Source of the DNA: Thioalbus denitrificans
GTDB lineage: Bacteria; Pseudomonadota; Gammaproteobacteria; DSM-26407
Direction of reading: 5' to 3'
Assembly: GCF_003337735.1 (NCBI RefSeq)
Contig: NZ_QPJY01000001.1
Coordinates: 550,650 to 614,649 of the forward strand
Length of the DNA stretch: 64,000 nt
Under the pieces are notes generated by a model. It was not told where the DNA came from, did not search any database, and saw nothing but the letters and a program-made list of their open reading frames with translations. Both the position numbers and the translations under genes were made by a program. Of the stretch, positions 54,843 through 64,000 are shown piece by piece; the stretch's first letter is position 1, and every line of letters starts with the position of its first letter.

Positions 54843-56157
54843 GCGAACGAACGCCTGGCTGGCGGCGCTGCTGCTCCTGTTCCTGCTCCTGCCGCTGCCG
54901 GCGCTGGCGGCGCCGGACATCCAGCACTGGGAGACCGGCAACGGGGCGCGGGTCTACTTCGTGCCCACCCCCGCGCTGCCCATGGTGGATGTGCGGGTGG
55001 TCTTCGATGCCGGCAGCGCCCGCAACGATGGCCACGGCGGCCTGGCCACCCTGGTCAACGGCCTGCTGGCGGAAGGCGCCGGCGGCCTGGACGCCGACAC
55101 CATCGCCGCGCGCCTGGAGTCGGTGGGGGCGCAGCTGGACAACGACGCCTTGCGCGACATGGCGGTGGTGAGCCTGCGCAGCCTCACCGACCCGGAACTG
55201 CTGGCGCCGGCGGTGGCGACATTCGCCACCCTGCTGGCCCAGCCCGACTTCCCGGACACCGCCCTGGAGCGGGTGCGGCAGCAGATGCTGGTGGCCCTGG
55301 AACAGGAGCGCCAGGATCCCGCCGCCCAGGCCCGCAACGCCTGGTACCGGGCCGTCTACGGCGACCACCCCTACGCCGCGCCGACCCTCGGCACGCCGGA
55401 GAGCGTGAACGCCCTCACCCGGGCGCAGGTGGTGGCCTTCCAGCGCCGCTTCTACGTGGCCCGCAACGCCGTGGTGGCCATCGTCGGCGACCTGGACCGG
55501 GGCCGGGCCGAGGCGCTCGCCGACCAGGTGATCGGACGTCTGCCGGCGGGCGAACCGGCGCCGCCGCTGCCGCCGGTGGCGGCGCTCACCGCCCCGCGCA
55601 GCGTGACGGTGGCGTTTCCCTCCGCCCAGACCCACGTGCTCGTGGGCCAGCCCGGCATCGACCGCCGGGATCCCGACTACTTCCCCCTCTACGTGGGCAA
55701 TCACATCCTCGGCGGCGGCGGCTTCACCTCGCGCCTGACCCGGGAGGTGCGCGATGAGCGCGGCCTGTCCTACAGCGTCTACAGCGCCTTCGTGCCCATG
55801 CGCGCCCGCGGCCCGTTCCTGCTGGGGCTGCAGACCCGCAACGACCAGGCCGGCGAGGCCCTGACGGTGCTCAACGCGGTGCTGGACAAGTTCGTGGCCG
55901 GGGGCCCCACCGCGGCGGAGCTGGAGGCGGCGAAGCGCAACATCACCGGGGGTTTCCCCCTGCGCATCGACAGCAACGCCAATATCGTCGAGTACCTGGC
56001 CCTCATCGGCTTCTACCGTCTGCCCCTGGACTATCTCGACACCTTCAACGACCGGGTGGAGGCGGTGACCGCCGCGCAGGTGCGCGCGGCTTTCGCCCGC
56101 CGTGTTCACCCCGATCGGCTCGTCACCGTGACCGTCGGAGGTGGCGGTGAAGGATAG
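54829..56157 (+). CDS. M16 family non-catalytic subunit
   Basis: 442 aa, signal peptide (LLLLFLLLPLPALAA). Same fold as the previous protein but the zinc motif is lost (GLATLVNGLLAEGAGG replaces HxxEH), while the substrate-holding glycine-rich region (GNHILGGGGFTSRLTREVR) and the R/Y pair are kept. This is the usual inactive partner. Overlaps rsmD by 17 bases. Confidence 0.92.
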   Translation: MSNPERTNAWLAALLLLFLLLPLPALAAPDIQHWETGNGARVYFVPTPALPMVDVRVVFDAGSARNDGHGGLATLVNGLLAEGAGGLDADTIAARLESVGAQLDNDALRDMAVVSLRSLTDPELLAPAVATFATLLAQPDFPDTALERVRQQMLVALEQERQDPAAQARNAWYRAVYGDHPYAAPTLGTPESVNALTRAQVVAFQRRFYVARNAVVAIVGDLDRGRAEALADQVIGRLPAGEPAPPLPPVAALTAPRSVTVAFPSAQTHVLVGQPGIDRRDPDYFPLYVGNHILGGGGFTSRLTREVRDERGLSYSVYSAFVPMRARGPFLLGLQTRNDQAGEALTVLNAVLDKFVAGGPTAAELEAAKRNITGGFPLRIDSNANIVEYLALIGFYRLPLDYLDTFNDRVEAVTAAQVRAAFARRVHPDRLVTVTVGGGGEG

Positions 56158-56764
56158 GGGCGGGCCGGTGCGCCGCACCCGGCCGGTCTCCGGCGGCGGC
56201 ACCCTGCGCATCATCGGCGGCCGTCACCGGGGGCGGCGGCTCCATTTCGCCCCGCTGCCGGGTCTGCGTCCCACGCCCGACCGGGTGCGCGAGACCCTGT
56301 TCAACTGGCTGGCGCCGGTGATCGAGGGTGCCCGCTGCCTGGATCTCTTCGCCGGCAGCGGCGTGCTGGGGCTGGAGGCCCTGTCCCGCGGGGCCGCGAC
56401 GGTGGTGTTCGTGGATGCCGCGCCGCGGGCGGTGGCCGCCATCGCCGGGCATCTCGAGACGCTGGGCGCGACGGAGGGCCGGGCGCTGCGGGCCGACGCG
56501 CTGGCCTTCCTGCGCGGCCCGGCCGAAGCCTTCGACGTGGTGTTCCTGGACCCGCCCTTCGGCCAGGGACTGCTGGCGCCGTGCCTGCGGCTGCTGGCCG
56601 GGGCGGGGTGGCTGGCGCCGGGCGCCCGGGTCTACGTGGAGGCGGAACGGGATCTGGGCGAGGTGGCCCTGCCGCCCGGCTGGCACTGGCACCGGGAGAA
56701 GGTGGCGGGCCAGGTGGCCTACCGCCTCGCACTCGCGACCGATGGGCATGCCGCGGATGGTTGA
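56141..56764 (+). CDS. rsmD: 16S rRNA (guanine-966-N2)-methyltransferase
   Basis: 207 aa. LRIIGGRHRGRRLHF, SAM motif DLFAGSGVLGLEALSRGA, catalytic DPPF in VVFLDPPFGQGLL. GTG start inside the end of the previous gene. rsmD next to ftsY/ftsE/ftsX is conserved in gammaproteobacteria, here separated by the M16 pair and in divergent orientation. Confidence 0.95.
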   Translation: MAVKDRGGPVRRTRPVSGGGTLRIIGGRHRGRRLHFAPLPGLRPTPDRVRETLFNWLAPVIEGARCLDLFAGSGVLGLEALSRGAATVVFVDAAPRAVAAIAGHLETLGATEGRALRADALAFLRGPAEAFDVVFLDPPFGQGLLAPCLRLLAGAGWLAPGARVYVEAERDLGEVALPPGWHWHREKVAGQVAYRLALATDGHAADG

Positions 56765-56895
56765 GCCACAGCGGACACAGGGATTACCGGGGGGTTGAGC
56801 CCACTGGCCACACCCCGCCGTACCCGGGTACCAACGCCGGCGGCCCGACAACCCAACCCTCTTTCACCCCGGTGCTCTCTGTATCCTCTGTGGCT
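56764..56895. repeat. Imperfect inverted-repeat element (132 bp)
   Basis: AGCCACAGCGGACACAG (56764-56780) pairs with CTGTATCCTCTGTGGCT (56879-56895) at 15 of 17 positions, and CCGGGG/CCCCGG pairs further in. It fills the gap between the convergent rsmD and the spermidine-synthase-like gene. Confidence 0.7.
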
Positions 56896-56902
56896 ATGAA
56901 AC

Positions 56903-58441
56903 CTACAGCCCCAGGCCGGTGAAGTAGAGGCTCTGCACCAGGCGGTCCACCGGCACGTAGTCGTCGGTGAGCAGGGGCAGCGCCGCCAGCGGGGTGCCGG
57001 TGGCCAGCAGCGGTGCGGTGACCCGCAGCCAGCTGCGCGGCAGGCCCCGCCGGGCGCGGAGGGTGTCCGGCCAGTCGTCACGCTCCCCCGCCACCACCAC
57101 GTAGGTCATCCGGGTGGGGGCCTCCGGCACCCGGTCGAGCCACACGTCGACCCGGGGAAAGACTGCGCCCAGGGTCTTCACCAGGCTCTTCACCAGCAGC
57201 GGGTCGGGAAAGCGATCGACGATATTGAGGGTGTAGAGACCGCCGGGGGCGAGATGGCCGCGCACCTGCCGGGCGAACTCCCGGGTCACCAGGTGGTAGG
57301 GAATGGAGATGTCGTGGAAGACGTCGGTGACGATGACATCGAAGCGCCGCTCCTCCGGCAGCCGCGCCAGCACCACCCGGGCGTCGGCGTGGTGCACCTC
57401 CAGCGCCGACGGATCCACGAACAGCGCCCCTTCCGCCACCTCGGTGACCACCGGGTCCAGCTCCGCCACCGTCACCTCCGGCGCCCGGTAGAGGGCGCCC
57501 ACGGCGCGGGGCTGGGTGTAGGCGCCGCCACCGGCGAAGAAGAAGCGCAGCCCGGCCGGCGGATCGCCGCGGTAGTGCTCCAGCACCAGTTCGTCCATGA
57601 GCTGGACGTAGGGCGCCAGCAGCAGGCCGGGCTGCTGGCGGTGGTTGGTGCCGTGCACGAGGTGGTCGAGAATGAGCGAGCGGGCCTCCCCGAAGGGGGC
57701 CTCCGCCGAGCTGTCCACCACCCGCAGGCAGAAGTAGGGGCTCTCCCGGTCGCAGGGATCGGCGAAGCCGTCGCGGGAGAGGGTGGCGGCGCCCAGGAGG
57801 AGGGCGCCCAGCAGGGCCGCCGCGGCGGCGGGCAGGCGGGCGCCGCGCAGCAGCGGCAGGGCCAGCAGGAACAGCCCGGCGGCGGTGGCGAGGATGATGT
57901 TGCGGGTGCCCAGGTACTGCACCAGCCAGTAGCCGGTGACGAAGGTGCCGAGGATGCTGCCGAGCGCCGCCAGGGCGTGCATCAGCCCGACGATGTGGCC
58001 GGTGCGGGTGTCCAGGCGCAGGGCGAGGGTGGTGAGCAGCGGCGTGACCACGCCCAGCAGCATGGCGGGCAGGAAGAACAGGCTCAGCACCAGCAGGAAG
58101 CTGGCGGAGAGCAGGCTCAGGCCGCTCGCCTGCAGCACCGGGGCCACCAGGGTCAACAGCCAGAGAATGGCGAGGCAGGCCAGCGCCCCGACGATGAGGG
58201 TGGCGCCCGCGGCGCGCGGGCCGGCCCCGCGATCGGCCCATACCCCGCCGGCCCAGTTGCCGAGCGAGAGGCCGGCCAGGATCACCCCGATGATGGAGGT
58301 CCAGGTGTAGAGGGAGACGCCCACGTAGGGCGCGATGAGCCGCCCGGCGGCGATCTCGAGCATCAGCAGGAAGGCCGAGCTGAGGAAAATGGTGGCGGCG
58401 TAGCCGGCCACGCGGGCCCGGTCGGACACGGGGACCTCCAT
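56903..58441 (-). CDS. Membrane-fused spermidine-synthase-like protein
   Basis: 512 aa. The first ~210 residues hold about six or seven TM helices (FLSSAFLLMLEIAAGRLIAP; FLPAMLLGVVTPLLTTLAL). The C-terminal half is a Rossmann methyltransferase-like SpeE domain: LILDHLVHG, FFFAGGGAYT, VTVAELDPVV, HHADARVVLARL, DVIVTDVF. The acid and aromatic residues for polyamine binding are only partly recognisable, so the substrate is uncertain. Such fusions are widespread and uncharacterised. Confidence 0.85.
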   Translation of the reverse strand: MEVPVSDRARVAGYAATIFLSSAFLLMLEIAAGRLIAPYVGVSLYTWTSIIGVILAGLSLGNWAGGVWADRGAGPRAAGATLIVGALACLAILWLLTLVAPVLQASGLSLLSASFLLVLSLFFLPAMLLGVVTPLLTTLALRLDTRTGHIVGLMHALAALGSILGTFVTGYWLVQYLGTRNIILATAAGLFLLALPLLRGARLPAAAAALLGALLLGAATLSRDGFADPCDRESPYFCLRVVDSSAEAPFGEARSLILDHLVHGTNHRQQPGLLLAPYVQLMDELVLEHYRGDPPAGLRFFFAGGGAYTQPRAVGALYRAPEVTVAELDPVVTEVAEGALFVDPSALEVHHADARVVLARLPEERRFDVIVTDVFHDISIPYHLVTREFARQVRGHLAPGGLYTLNIVDRFPDPLLVKSLVKTLGAVFPRVDVWLDRVPEAPTRMTYVVVAGERDDWPDTLRARRGLPRSWLRVTAPLLATGTPLAALPLLTDDYVPVDRLVQSLYFTGLGL

Positions 58442-58548
58442 CTGTTTGTCGTTATGATGTCGCGGCGCAGTACACTAGACTACACGGCCGGCCGCTTTCC
58501 GGCACCCGTTCCCTGCGCCGTGCCTGGACCCCGTCGAGCACCGAGACC

Positions 58549-59535
58549 GTGATCCGGACCAGTGACTTCCGGCCGCCCTGGTGGCTGGCGAACCCACACC
58601 TGCAGACCCTGTGGTCGACGCTGTTCCGGCGCCGCGCGCCGCGGCCGGCCTATGTCCGTGAGCGCCTGGAGCTGGCGGACGGCGACTTCCTGGATCTGGA
58701 CTGGTGCGGGGAGGGCGGCGGCCCGCTGGTGCTGATACTCCACGGGCTGGAGGGATCCGCCGGCTCGCCCTATGCACGCGGCCTGACGGCGACGGTCGCG
58801 GCCCGGGGCTGGCGGGCGGTGGTGATGCACTTCCGCGGCTGCAGCGGTGTGCCCAACCGCCTGCCGCGCAGTTACCACTCCGGCGAGACCGGCGACCTGG
58901 AGACGGTGGTGGGGCTCCTGCGCGAACGCCACCCCGGGACGCCCCTGGCGGTGGTGGGCTATTCGCTGGGCGGCAATGTCCTGCTGAAGTGGCTGGGGGA
59001 GCGGGGCGGGGCCGCCGGGATCAGCGCCGCCGCGGCCGTTTCGGTCCCGTTCCTGCTCGACCAGGCGGCCACGCGGATGAGCCGGGGGTGGTCGCGGATC
59101 TACCAGCACGTCCTGCTGCACAGCCTGCGCCGCTCCCTGGCCGTCAAGCTGGCGCGGCTGGAGGCCCGGGTGGTGGACCCGGCCCTGCTGCCGGAGCTCA
59201 CCGACTTCTGGCGCTTCGACGACGCGGTGACCGCGCCGTTGCACGGTTTCCGCGACGTGCACGACTACTACCGCCGCGCCAGCTCGCGCCAGTACCTGGC
59301 CGGCATCCGGGTGCCGACCCTGCTGCTCCATGCCTTGGACGATCCCTTCATGACTCCCGCGGTGGTCCCCGCCGCCGCGGAGCTCTCTTCCTGCACCGAG
59401 CTGGAGCTGAGCGCCCACGGGGGCCACGTGGGCTTCGTCACCGCCCGGGTCCCCTGGCGTCCCCGCTACTGGAGCGAGGAGCGCATCGCCGCCTTCCTGG
59501 TGTCCCGACTGGGGGAGCAACCTCCGCCGCCATGA
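58549..59535 (+). CDS. YheT-family alpha/beta hydrolase
   Basis: 328 aa. FRPPWWLANPHLQTLW is the YheT N-terminal signature; HGLEGSAGSPYARGL, nucleophile elbow GYSLGGN (Ser), and the catalytic His in SAHGGHVGF. Cytosolic carboxylesterase-like; physiological substrate unknown. GTG start. Divergent from the spermidine-synthase-like gene. Confidence 0.92.
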   Translation: MIRTSDFRPPWWLANPHLQTLWSTLFRRRAPRPAYVRERLELADGDFLDLDWCGEGGGPLVLILHGLEGSAGSPYARGLTATVAARGWRAVVMHFRGCSGVPNRLPRSYHSGETGDLETVVGLLRERHPGTPLAVVGYSLGGNVLLKWLGERGGAAGISAAAAVSVPFLLDQAATRMSRGWSRIYQHVLLHSLRRSLAVKLARLEARVVDPALLPELTDFWRFDDAVTAPLHGFRDVHDYYRRASSRQYLAGIRVPTLLLHALDDPFMTPAVVPAAAELSSCTELELSAHGGHVGFVTARVPWRPRYWSEERIAAFLVSRLGEQPPPP

Positions 59536-59809
59536 GAGGAAAAGTCTTCAGCCGTGTGGCGCGCGGAACAGGCCCGATTTTCCCCGGATTCCGGCGGCTG
59601 ATCCGGTCCTGCGCGACGCTATTCTGCTGGCGGGGTAAATGATGCAACTGACTGCCAGGAAAGGGTGTTTTGAATATGCATGGGTATTATAAATAAGAAT
59701 TTCAACAATAACTGCATGTTCGCCGAAAAAGCCTGTTTTTACTTTTTTCCTGTGGAATTGCCGTGGAGCCTGTGATATCCATGGAATTCAGGTGGATGGA
59801 GGATGACCG
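59536..59809 (+). other. AT-rich gap before the small membrane protein
   Basis: 274 bases, much more AT-rich than its surroundings from 59640 to 59760, with TATTATAAATAAG near 59686 as a possible -10 region. A T-rich stretch (59737-59757) follows a short AAAAAGC/CTGTTTTT hairpin. No gene. Confidence 0.4.
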
Positions 59810-60109
59810 ATGACGAACAGGCTTCCCAAGTTTTTGATGATGCTTTCCTATTTCTCGGGCGCGGCGCTGCTGATCGGGATCGGGCGCTGGGTGGTCGTTT
59901 CCGGTTTCGAGGGTTTCCGCTGGTACCAGGAGCACATCGGCGCCTGGCTGCCCATACCCAGCGAGGAGCTCTACCACGGTACCGGCAATTTCCTCGTCGT
60001 GGTGGGGGTGATCCTCGTGCTGGCCGGGCTGGTGGAGCTGTTCCTGTGCCCGAGCTGTCCCTTCCCCTTCAGCCGCAAGTGGGAAAGCCCCACCATGCAG
60101 CGTCGCTGA
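59810..60109 (+). CDS. Small two-span membrane protein of unknown function
   Basis: 99 aa. TM segments at about 8-27 (FLMMLSYFSGAALLIGIGRW) and 60-80 (NFLVVVGVILVLAGLVELFL), with a periplasmic/cytosolic loop between. CPSCPF near the end has a CxxC pair that could bind metal or form a disulfide. No family recognised. The ATG follows GGAGGATG. Confidence 0.6.
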   Translation: MTNRLPKFLMMLSYFSGAALLIGIGRWVVVSGFEGFRWYQEHIGAWLPIPSEELYHGTGNFLVVVGVILVLAGLVELFLCPSCPFPFSRKWESPTMQRR

Positions 60110-60204
60110 ATCCCGCCTCTGGCCGGCCCGCCCCCCGCCGCCGGGCCGCGCCTGGTCCGCTGCCGGGGTGCCGGGCGGGCCCGCACATCTCCGGCTGAAC
60201 CAAG

Positions 60205-60226
60205 GCCCCCGCCCGGGGGTCTATTT
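60205..60226 (+). terminator. Terminator after the small membrane protein
   Basis: CCCCC (60206-60210), GCCC, GGGGG (60215-60219), then TCTATTTT. Short stem, weak. Confidence 0.45.
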
Positions 60227-60332
60227 TCGAGTGGCCACCGGGCCCGCCCGTCATTTGCCGTCCGCGCTCACCGCCGGGCGTCCGGAGGCCGATGACGCCG
60301 GCGAAGAACGCTGACAATCGAGGAGAAGACCG

Positions 60333-60791
60333 ATGCGCAAGAATCTGCTCAACCTGACGGTGGCGACGGGGCTGGTCGCGTTGGCCATGGCGCCCGTGGC
60401 GGGGGCGGAGGAGATGGATGCCGATGCCATGATCAAGTACCGGACCAACGTCATGAAGTCCCTCAGCGGCCACATGGGCGCCCTGGCCCGGACGGTGGAG
60501 GGCAAGGTGGGATTCCGGGACCTGGTGCTGCCCCATGCCCAGGCCATCGCCGCCATCAGCCACAAGACCGCGGAGATGTTTCCGGAGGGCAGCGACTTCG
60601 GCGATACCGACGCCAAGGCCGATATCTGGTCCCGGCGGGCGGAGTTCGACCAGGCCGCGGCGACGGCGGCGGAGCGCGCCGACGGGCTGGTGGCGGCCGC
60701 CGAGGGAGGTGACATGGCCGCCATCGGGACGGCCTTCAAGGAGATGGGGAAGGCCTGCAAGGGCTGCCACGACGAGTTCCGGGAGGAGTGA
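60333..60791 (+). CDS. Cytochrome c' / c556-type class II cytochrome
   Basis: 152 aa with signal peptide (LTVATGLVALAMAPVAGA). Four-helix-bundle pattern (IKYRTNVMKSLSGHMGALART) and the C-terminal heme site CKGCH at 142-146 typical of PF01322. Periplasmic. Cytochromes c' bind NO; the c556 type transfers electrons. The missing Phe/Arg details do not settle which. Confidence 0.9.
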   Translation: MRKNLLNLTVATGLVALAMAPVAGAEEMDADAMIKYRTNVMKSLSGHMGALARTVEGKVGFRDLVLPHAQAIAAISHKTAEMFPEGSDFGDTDAKADIWSRRAEFDQAAATAAERADGLVAAAEGGDMAAIGTAFKEMGKACKGCHDEFREE

Positions 60792-60823
60792 TCCTGGCGC
60801 TCCCGGAGCAGCCGGCGCCACAC

Positions 60824-60858
60824 CGAAGCGGCCGCAGGAATGCGGCCGCTTCGTTCTT
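60824..60858 (+). terminator. Terminator of the cytochrome gene
   Basis: CGAAGCGGCCGCA (60824-60836), GGAA, TGCGGCCGCTTCG (60841-60853), then TTCTT. Thirteen-bp perfect stem between convergent genes. Confidence 0.65.
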
Positions 60859-60880
60859 CAGGACGGCAAGCCGGCGCCGC

Positions 60881-61351
60881 TCAGGCGGCGGAGCTCTTGG
60901 GCAGCGGCCGGTGGTGCAGGATGTCCTGGCGCTTCGCCAGCTCCTGGATGTCGGGCCGTGCCGTGAAGCGGTCCAGGGTGATGTTGTCCAGGAACTGGAA
61001 GATCTGGTCGCTGAGATCGGTCCACAGCTCGTGGGTCAGGCAGCGCTTGCCGCCGTGGCAGTTCTCCTTGCCCTGGCAGCGGGTGGCGTCCACCTGCTCG
61101 TCCACCGCGGTGATGATGTCGGCCACGGTGATCTCGGTGGCCGGACGGGCCAGACGGTAGCCGCCGCCGGGCCCGCGCACCCCTTTCACCAGGTTGGCCT
61201 GGCGCAGCTTGGCGAAGAGCTGTTCCAGGTAGGACAGCGAGATGTCCTGGCAGGTGGAGATGTCCGCCAGGGTCACCGGCCCCACTTGGTTGTGCAGAGC
61301 CAGGTCCATCATGGCGGTCACGGCATATCGGCCTCGCGTGGACAGTCTCAT
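60881..61351 (-). CDS. iscR: Fe-S-sensing Rrf2 regulator IscR
   Basis: 2Fe-2S regulator of cluster biogenesis. 156 aa from the ATG at 61351. [19 protein letters not shown] and the wing [12 protein letters not shown] are conserved; ligands C92, C98, C104 and H107 sit at the same numbers as in E. coli IscR. The isc operon does not follow: the next gene on the other strand is a cytochrome. The upstream palindrome TTGAC-N7-GTCAA may be its own operator. Confidence 0.94.
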   Translation of the reverse strand: MRLSTRGRYAVTAMMDLALHNQVGPVTLADISTCQDISLSYLEQLFAKLRQANLVKGVRGPGGGYRLARPATEITVADIITAVDEQVDATRCQGKENCHGGKRCLTHELWTDLSDQIFQFLDNITLDRFTARPDIQELAKRQDILHHRPLPKSSAA

Positions 61352-61421
61352 AGTCGGCACCTTTTGGTTATGGCTGTATCGGATAACAAAGCTGGGCAGT
61401 CGGATTAAATGATTGCAAATG

Positions 61422-61438
61422 TTGACCAAAATAGTCAA
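61422..61438. promoter_or_regulatory. Candidate operator upstream of iscR
   Basis: TTGAC-CAAAATA-GTCAA is a perfect 5-bp inverted repeat in an AT-rich patch, 71 bases before iscR. On the minus strand it contains TTGACT, a good -35. Part resembles IscR type-1 sites (TTGACT...), but the match is loose. Confidence 0.5.
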
Positions 61439-61479
61439 GAAAAGTTTCGCAATCCGCATCCGGCCACCCCCGCCACGGG

Positions 61480-64000
61480 TCAGCTCTCGGCGGGGGCGGG
61501 GCGGCCGAACAGGCGCCGCAGGTGGCCGGCGGCGCTTTCGTGGAGCGAGAGCAGCGCGGGGATGACCAGCAGCACCAGGACCGTGGCGAAGGCGAGGCCG
61601 AAGGAGATGGAGACGGCCATGGGGATCAGGAACTGGGCCTGCAGGGAGCTCTCGAACAGCAGCGGCGCCAGGCCGGCGATGGTGGTGAGCGAGGTGAGCA
61701 GCACGGCGCGCAGGCGCAGGCAGGCGGCCTCCACGAGGGCCTCCCGCACCCCCATGCCGCGGTCGCGCAGCTCCTTGAAGAAGGTGACCAGGATGATGGA
61801 GTCGTTGACCACGATCCCCGACAGGCCGAAGAAGCCGAACAGCGAGAGCACGGTGAGATCGATGCCCATCAGCCAGTGTCCCGCCAGGGCGCCCACCAGG
61901 CCGAAGGGGATGGCCATCATCACCACCAGCGGCCAGCCGTAGGAGGCGAACACCCACGCCAGCACCAGGTAGATGAGCGCCAGGGCGAAGATCAGCCCCC
62001 GCTTCATGTCGCCCAGGGTCTCGGCCTGGTCGGCGGCGCGGCCCTCGAAGGAGTAACTGATGCCGTAGCGGGTGGCCAGACCGGGCAGGAACTCCTCTTC
62101 CAGCCCGGCCAGCACGCGGTTGCTGTTGTTCACCTCGCGGTCCACGTCGGCGGTGATCTCCGCCGCCAGCCGGCCCTGGGCGTGGCGCAGCACCTCGAGC
62201 CCGCGGCGGCTCTCGAAGGTCACCGCCGAGGCCAGCGGCATCAGCTCGCCGGCGGGGGTCCGCACGTGCAGGCGCTGCAGGCTGGAGAGGCTGTCGCGCT
62301 CGGCGTCCGGCAGCACCACCCGCACCTCCACCTCCTCGCCGGCGTCCTGGAAGATCTGCACCAGCTCGCCGTCATAGGCGGCGCGCAGCTGGCGCCCCAC
62401 CTGGGTGACGGTCAGCCCGGCCGCCTGCGCCTCGGGCGTGAGGCGGTAGACGAGCTGCTCGGCGCCGAAGGGCATGTCGTCCTCCACGGCGCTCACCCCT
62501 TCCACCGCCTGCAGCGCGGAGACCAGCTCCTGGGCCGCGGCCTTCAGGGTGAGGGGGTCGGCGCCGGTGAGGCGGATGTCCACATCCTTGCCGGGGGGGC
62601 CGCCGACCCGTTCGCTGATGGTGAAGGTCTCGAGGCCGCCCGGCCGGCGCACCAGGGCACGCCAGTGATCGATGAAGGCGCGGTTGCGCACCGTGCGGGC
62701 GTCCGGGGAGACCAGCTCCACCTGCAGCGAGCCGAAGTGATCGCCGCGCCGGGCCCCGCCGCCATCCGCGGAGGAGACACCGGCGCGGGCCACCGCCGCC
62801 ACCAGCAGGTCGCCGCCCAGATCGGTCTCGGTCCGCTCGAGGGTGGTCTGCAGGTGCTCCAGGAAGCCGAGCACTTCCGTGCGCGGCGTGCCCGCGGCGA
62901 AGGCCACGTTGGCGTGCAGGACGGTGCCCTCGGGGGAGGGGAAGAAGGTGAAGCTGAGCCGGCCCCCGGCGAGGAGTCCCACGGCCAGGATCAGGCTGGC
63001 GGCGGCCAGGCTCAGGGTGGTCCAGCGGTGGCGCACGGCCCGCTCCGCGAGGGGGCGGAAGCGGCGATCGCGGAAGTGCTCGAAGGCGGCGTCCAGGCGC
63101 TGGCGCAGGCGTCCGGGGGGGCGGTGGTGGAGGTGGAGGAAGCTCCCGCGCAGGTGACCCGGGAGAATCAGGAAGCTCTCCACCAGCGAGGCGAGGATCA
63201 CGCAGATGATCACCAGCGGAATCTCCGAGAGGATGTTCCCGATGATGCCGCCCACCAGCATCAGCGGCAGGAACGCGGCGATGGTGGTCAGCGAGGAGGA
63301 GAGCACCGGGGCGAGCATGCGCCGGGCGCCGCCCTCGGCCGCCTCCAGCGAGCTCTCCCCGGTCTGGTAGTGGGTCATGGCGTCCTCCCCCACCACGATG
63401 GCGTCGTCGACGATGATGCCGAGCGCCATGATGAGGGCGAACAGGCTGATCATGTTGATGCTGCCCCCGGCCAGGTAGAGGATGGCGAGGGTGGCCATGA
63501 ACGAGACCGGGATGCCCATGGTGACCCACCCGGCGACCCGTCCGTTGAGGAACAGGAACAGGATGATCACCACCAGCAGCAGGCCGCCGGCGCCGTTCTT
63601 CAGCAGCAGCTGGGTGCGCTCGACGATGAGCTGCCAGGTCTGATCGAAGGGGTGGAGCTCGATCCCGGGCGGCAGCCGCGGGCGGGTACGCTGAAGCCAG
63701 TCCTCGAACACGCGGGCCGAGTCGAGGGAGTCGGCCCGCTCGGTCCGCTGCAGCACCAGCTCCACCGCCGGGCGGCCGCGGTAGAACACCTCCACTTCGC
63801 CGTCCTGGGCGCGGCGCTCCAGCCCGGCCACGTCCGCGAGCCGCAGCAGCCGTCCCTGCGCGTCGGCCACCAGCGGCAGATCCTCGAAGTCCAGCGTGCT
63901 GCGCCGCTGCTCGAGGCTGCGCAGCTGTCGCCCGGCCTCCGCCCGTCCCACGGTTCCGGCGGGCAGGTCGCGGCTCACCGCGGCGATGCGATCACCGAGC
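61480..64000 (-). CDS. RND-family efflux permease, C-terminal part
   Basis: At least 839 residues; the frame is open to the window edge, so the start lies outside. TM4 proton-relay segment [20 protein letters not shown] has the paired Asp; porter domain with [21 protein letters not shown]10-12 block with [20 protein letters not shown] and [17 protein letters not shown]/AcrB-like, unlike the first pump at 1846, which has Asp-Asn. The adaptor gene is presumably beyond the edge. About 40 bases separate its stop from the palindrome in front of iscR. Confidence 0.93.
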   Translation of the reverse strand, partial: LGDRIAAVSRDLPAGTVGRAEAGRQLRSLEQRRSTLDFEDLPLVADAQGRLLRLADVAGLERRAQDGEVEVFYRGRPAVELVLQRTERADSLDSARVFEDWLQRTRPRLPPGIELHPFDQTWQLIVERTQLLLKNGAGGLLLVVIILFLFLNGRVAGWVTMGIPVSFMATLAILYLAGGSINMISLFALIMALGIIVDDAIVVGEDAMTHYQTGESSLEAAEGGARRMLAPVLSSSLTTIAAFLPLMLVGGIIGNILSEIPLVIICVILASLVESFLILPGHLRGSFLHLHHRPPGRLRQRLDAAFEHFRDRRFRPLAERAVRHRWTTLSLAAASLILAVGLLAGGRLSFTFFPSPEGTVLHANVAFAAGTPRTEVLGFLEHLQTTLERTETDLGGDLLVAAVARAGVSSADGGGARRGDHFGSLQVELVSPDARTVRNRAFIDHWRALVRRPGGLETFTISERVGGPPGKDVDIRLTGADPLTLKAAAQELVSALQAVEGVSAVEDDMPFGAEQLVYRLTPEAQAAGLTVTQVGRQLRAAYDGELVQIFQDAGEEVEVRVVLPDAERDSLSSLQRLHVRTPAGELMPLASAVTFESRRGLEVLRHAQGRLAAEITADVDREVNNSNRVLAGLEEEFLPGLATRYGISYSFEGRAADQAETLGDMKRGLIFALALIYLVLAWVFASYGWPLVVMMAIPFGLVGALAGHWLMGIDLTVLSLFGFFGLSGIVVNDSIILVTFFKELRDRGMGVREALVEAACLRLRAVLLTSLTTIAGLAPLLFESSLQAQFLIPMAVSISFGLAFATVLVLLVIPALLSLHESAAGHLRRLFGRPAPAES

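Overview
The window looks like the chromosome of a GC-rich gammaproteobacterium. Base composition and codon use are uniformly GC-rich. The gene orders glnA-glnL-glnG near typA and dtd, gpsA-secB-grxC-rhodanese-gpmI-envC-yibQ, and ftsY-ftsE-ftsX-rpoH beside rsmD are all classical gammaproteobacterial arrangements. A cbb3 oxidase locus, FNR-type regulators, a TusA-like sulfur carrier, a YgaV-like persulfide-sensor candidate with rhodanese, and cytochrome c' suggest a microaerophilic or facultative, perhaps sulfur-metabolising organism (Chromatiales/Ectothiorhodospiraceae-like). That placement is inference. I see no integrase, transposase, tRNA, rRNA or CRISPR array.

Layout. 1-6.5 kb (minus strand): the start of an exported protein, DNA polymerase IV behind a 19-copy octamer array, an RND permease with its lipoprotein adaptor, and dtd. 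6.5-15 kb: proline iminopeptidase, a candidate small RNA with a strong terminator, typA, then a PP-loop sulfurtransferase-like gene with a TusA-like protein and a CDF metal exporter, then glnA behind a textbook sigma-54/NtrC promoter. 15-18 kb: ntrB-ntrC, preceded by an NtrC-type palindrome that is also a long hairpin. 18-23.3 kb (minus): a chaperone-usher locus of the SCPU/Csu type. At its head is an unusual protein with three MshEN-like (cyclic-di-GMP-binding type) domains, an internal signal-peptide-like segment and a beta-rich C-terminal domain.

23.4-28.4 kb: a class 1 dihydroorotate dehydrogenase, trmL, gpsA, secB, grxC, rhodanese, a DUF2892 protein and an ArsR-family regulator with the two cysteines of persulfide sensors. 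28.9-34.7 kb (plus): gpmI, envC, a C-terminal processing protease, yibQ and a DJ-1 family protein. 34.8-37.7 kb (minus): hisB-hisH-hisA-hisF. 37.8-48.6 kb (plus): two tandem FNR paralogues, ccoNOQP, a previously easy-to-miss 40-residue membrane protein, and ccoGHIS. FNR-type boxes stand before the first fnr gene, ccoN and ccoG, so this is a self-contained oxygen-response unit. The second FNR lacks one of the usual cluster cysteines.

48.7-53.3 kb (minus): a membrane-anchored unknown, rpoH, ftsX, ftsE, ftsY, with a perfect CIRCE element just upstream of rpoH. 53.4-60.8 kb: a pair of M16 peptidases (one active, one degenerate), rsmD, a membrane spermidine-synthase-like protein, a YheT hydrolase, a small membrane protein and a cytochrome c' type protein. 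60.9-64 kb (minus): a solitary iscR with a candidate operator and a second RND permease that runs off the window.

A recurring non-coding theme is intergenic elements of 65-170 bp bounded by inverted repeats (6543-6702, 25011-25179, 34726-34790, 56764-56895). Three of the four fill gaps between convergent genes.
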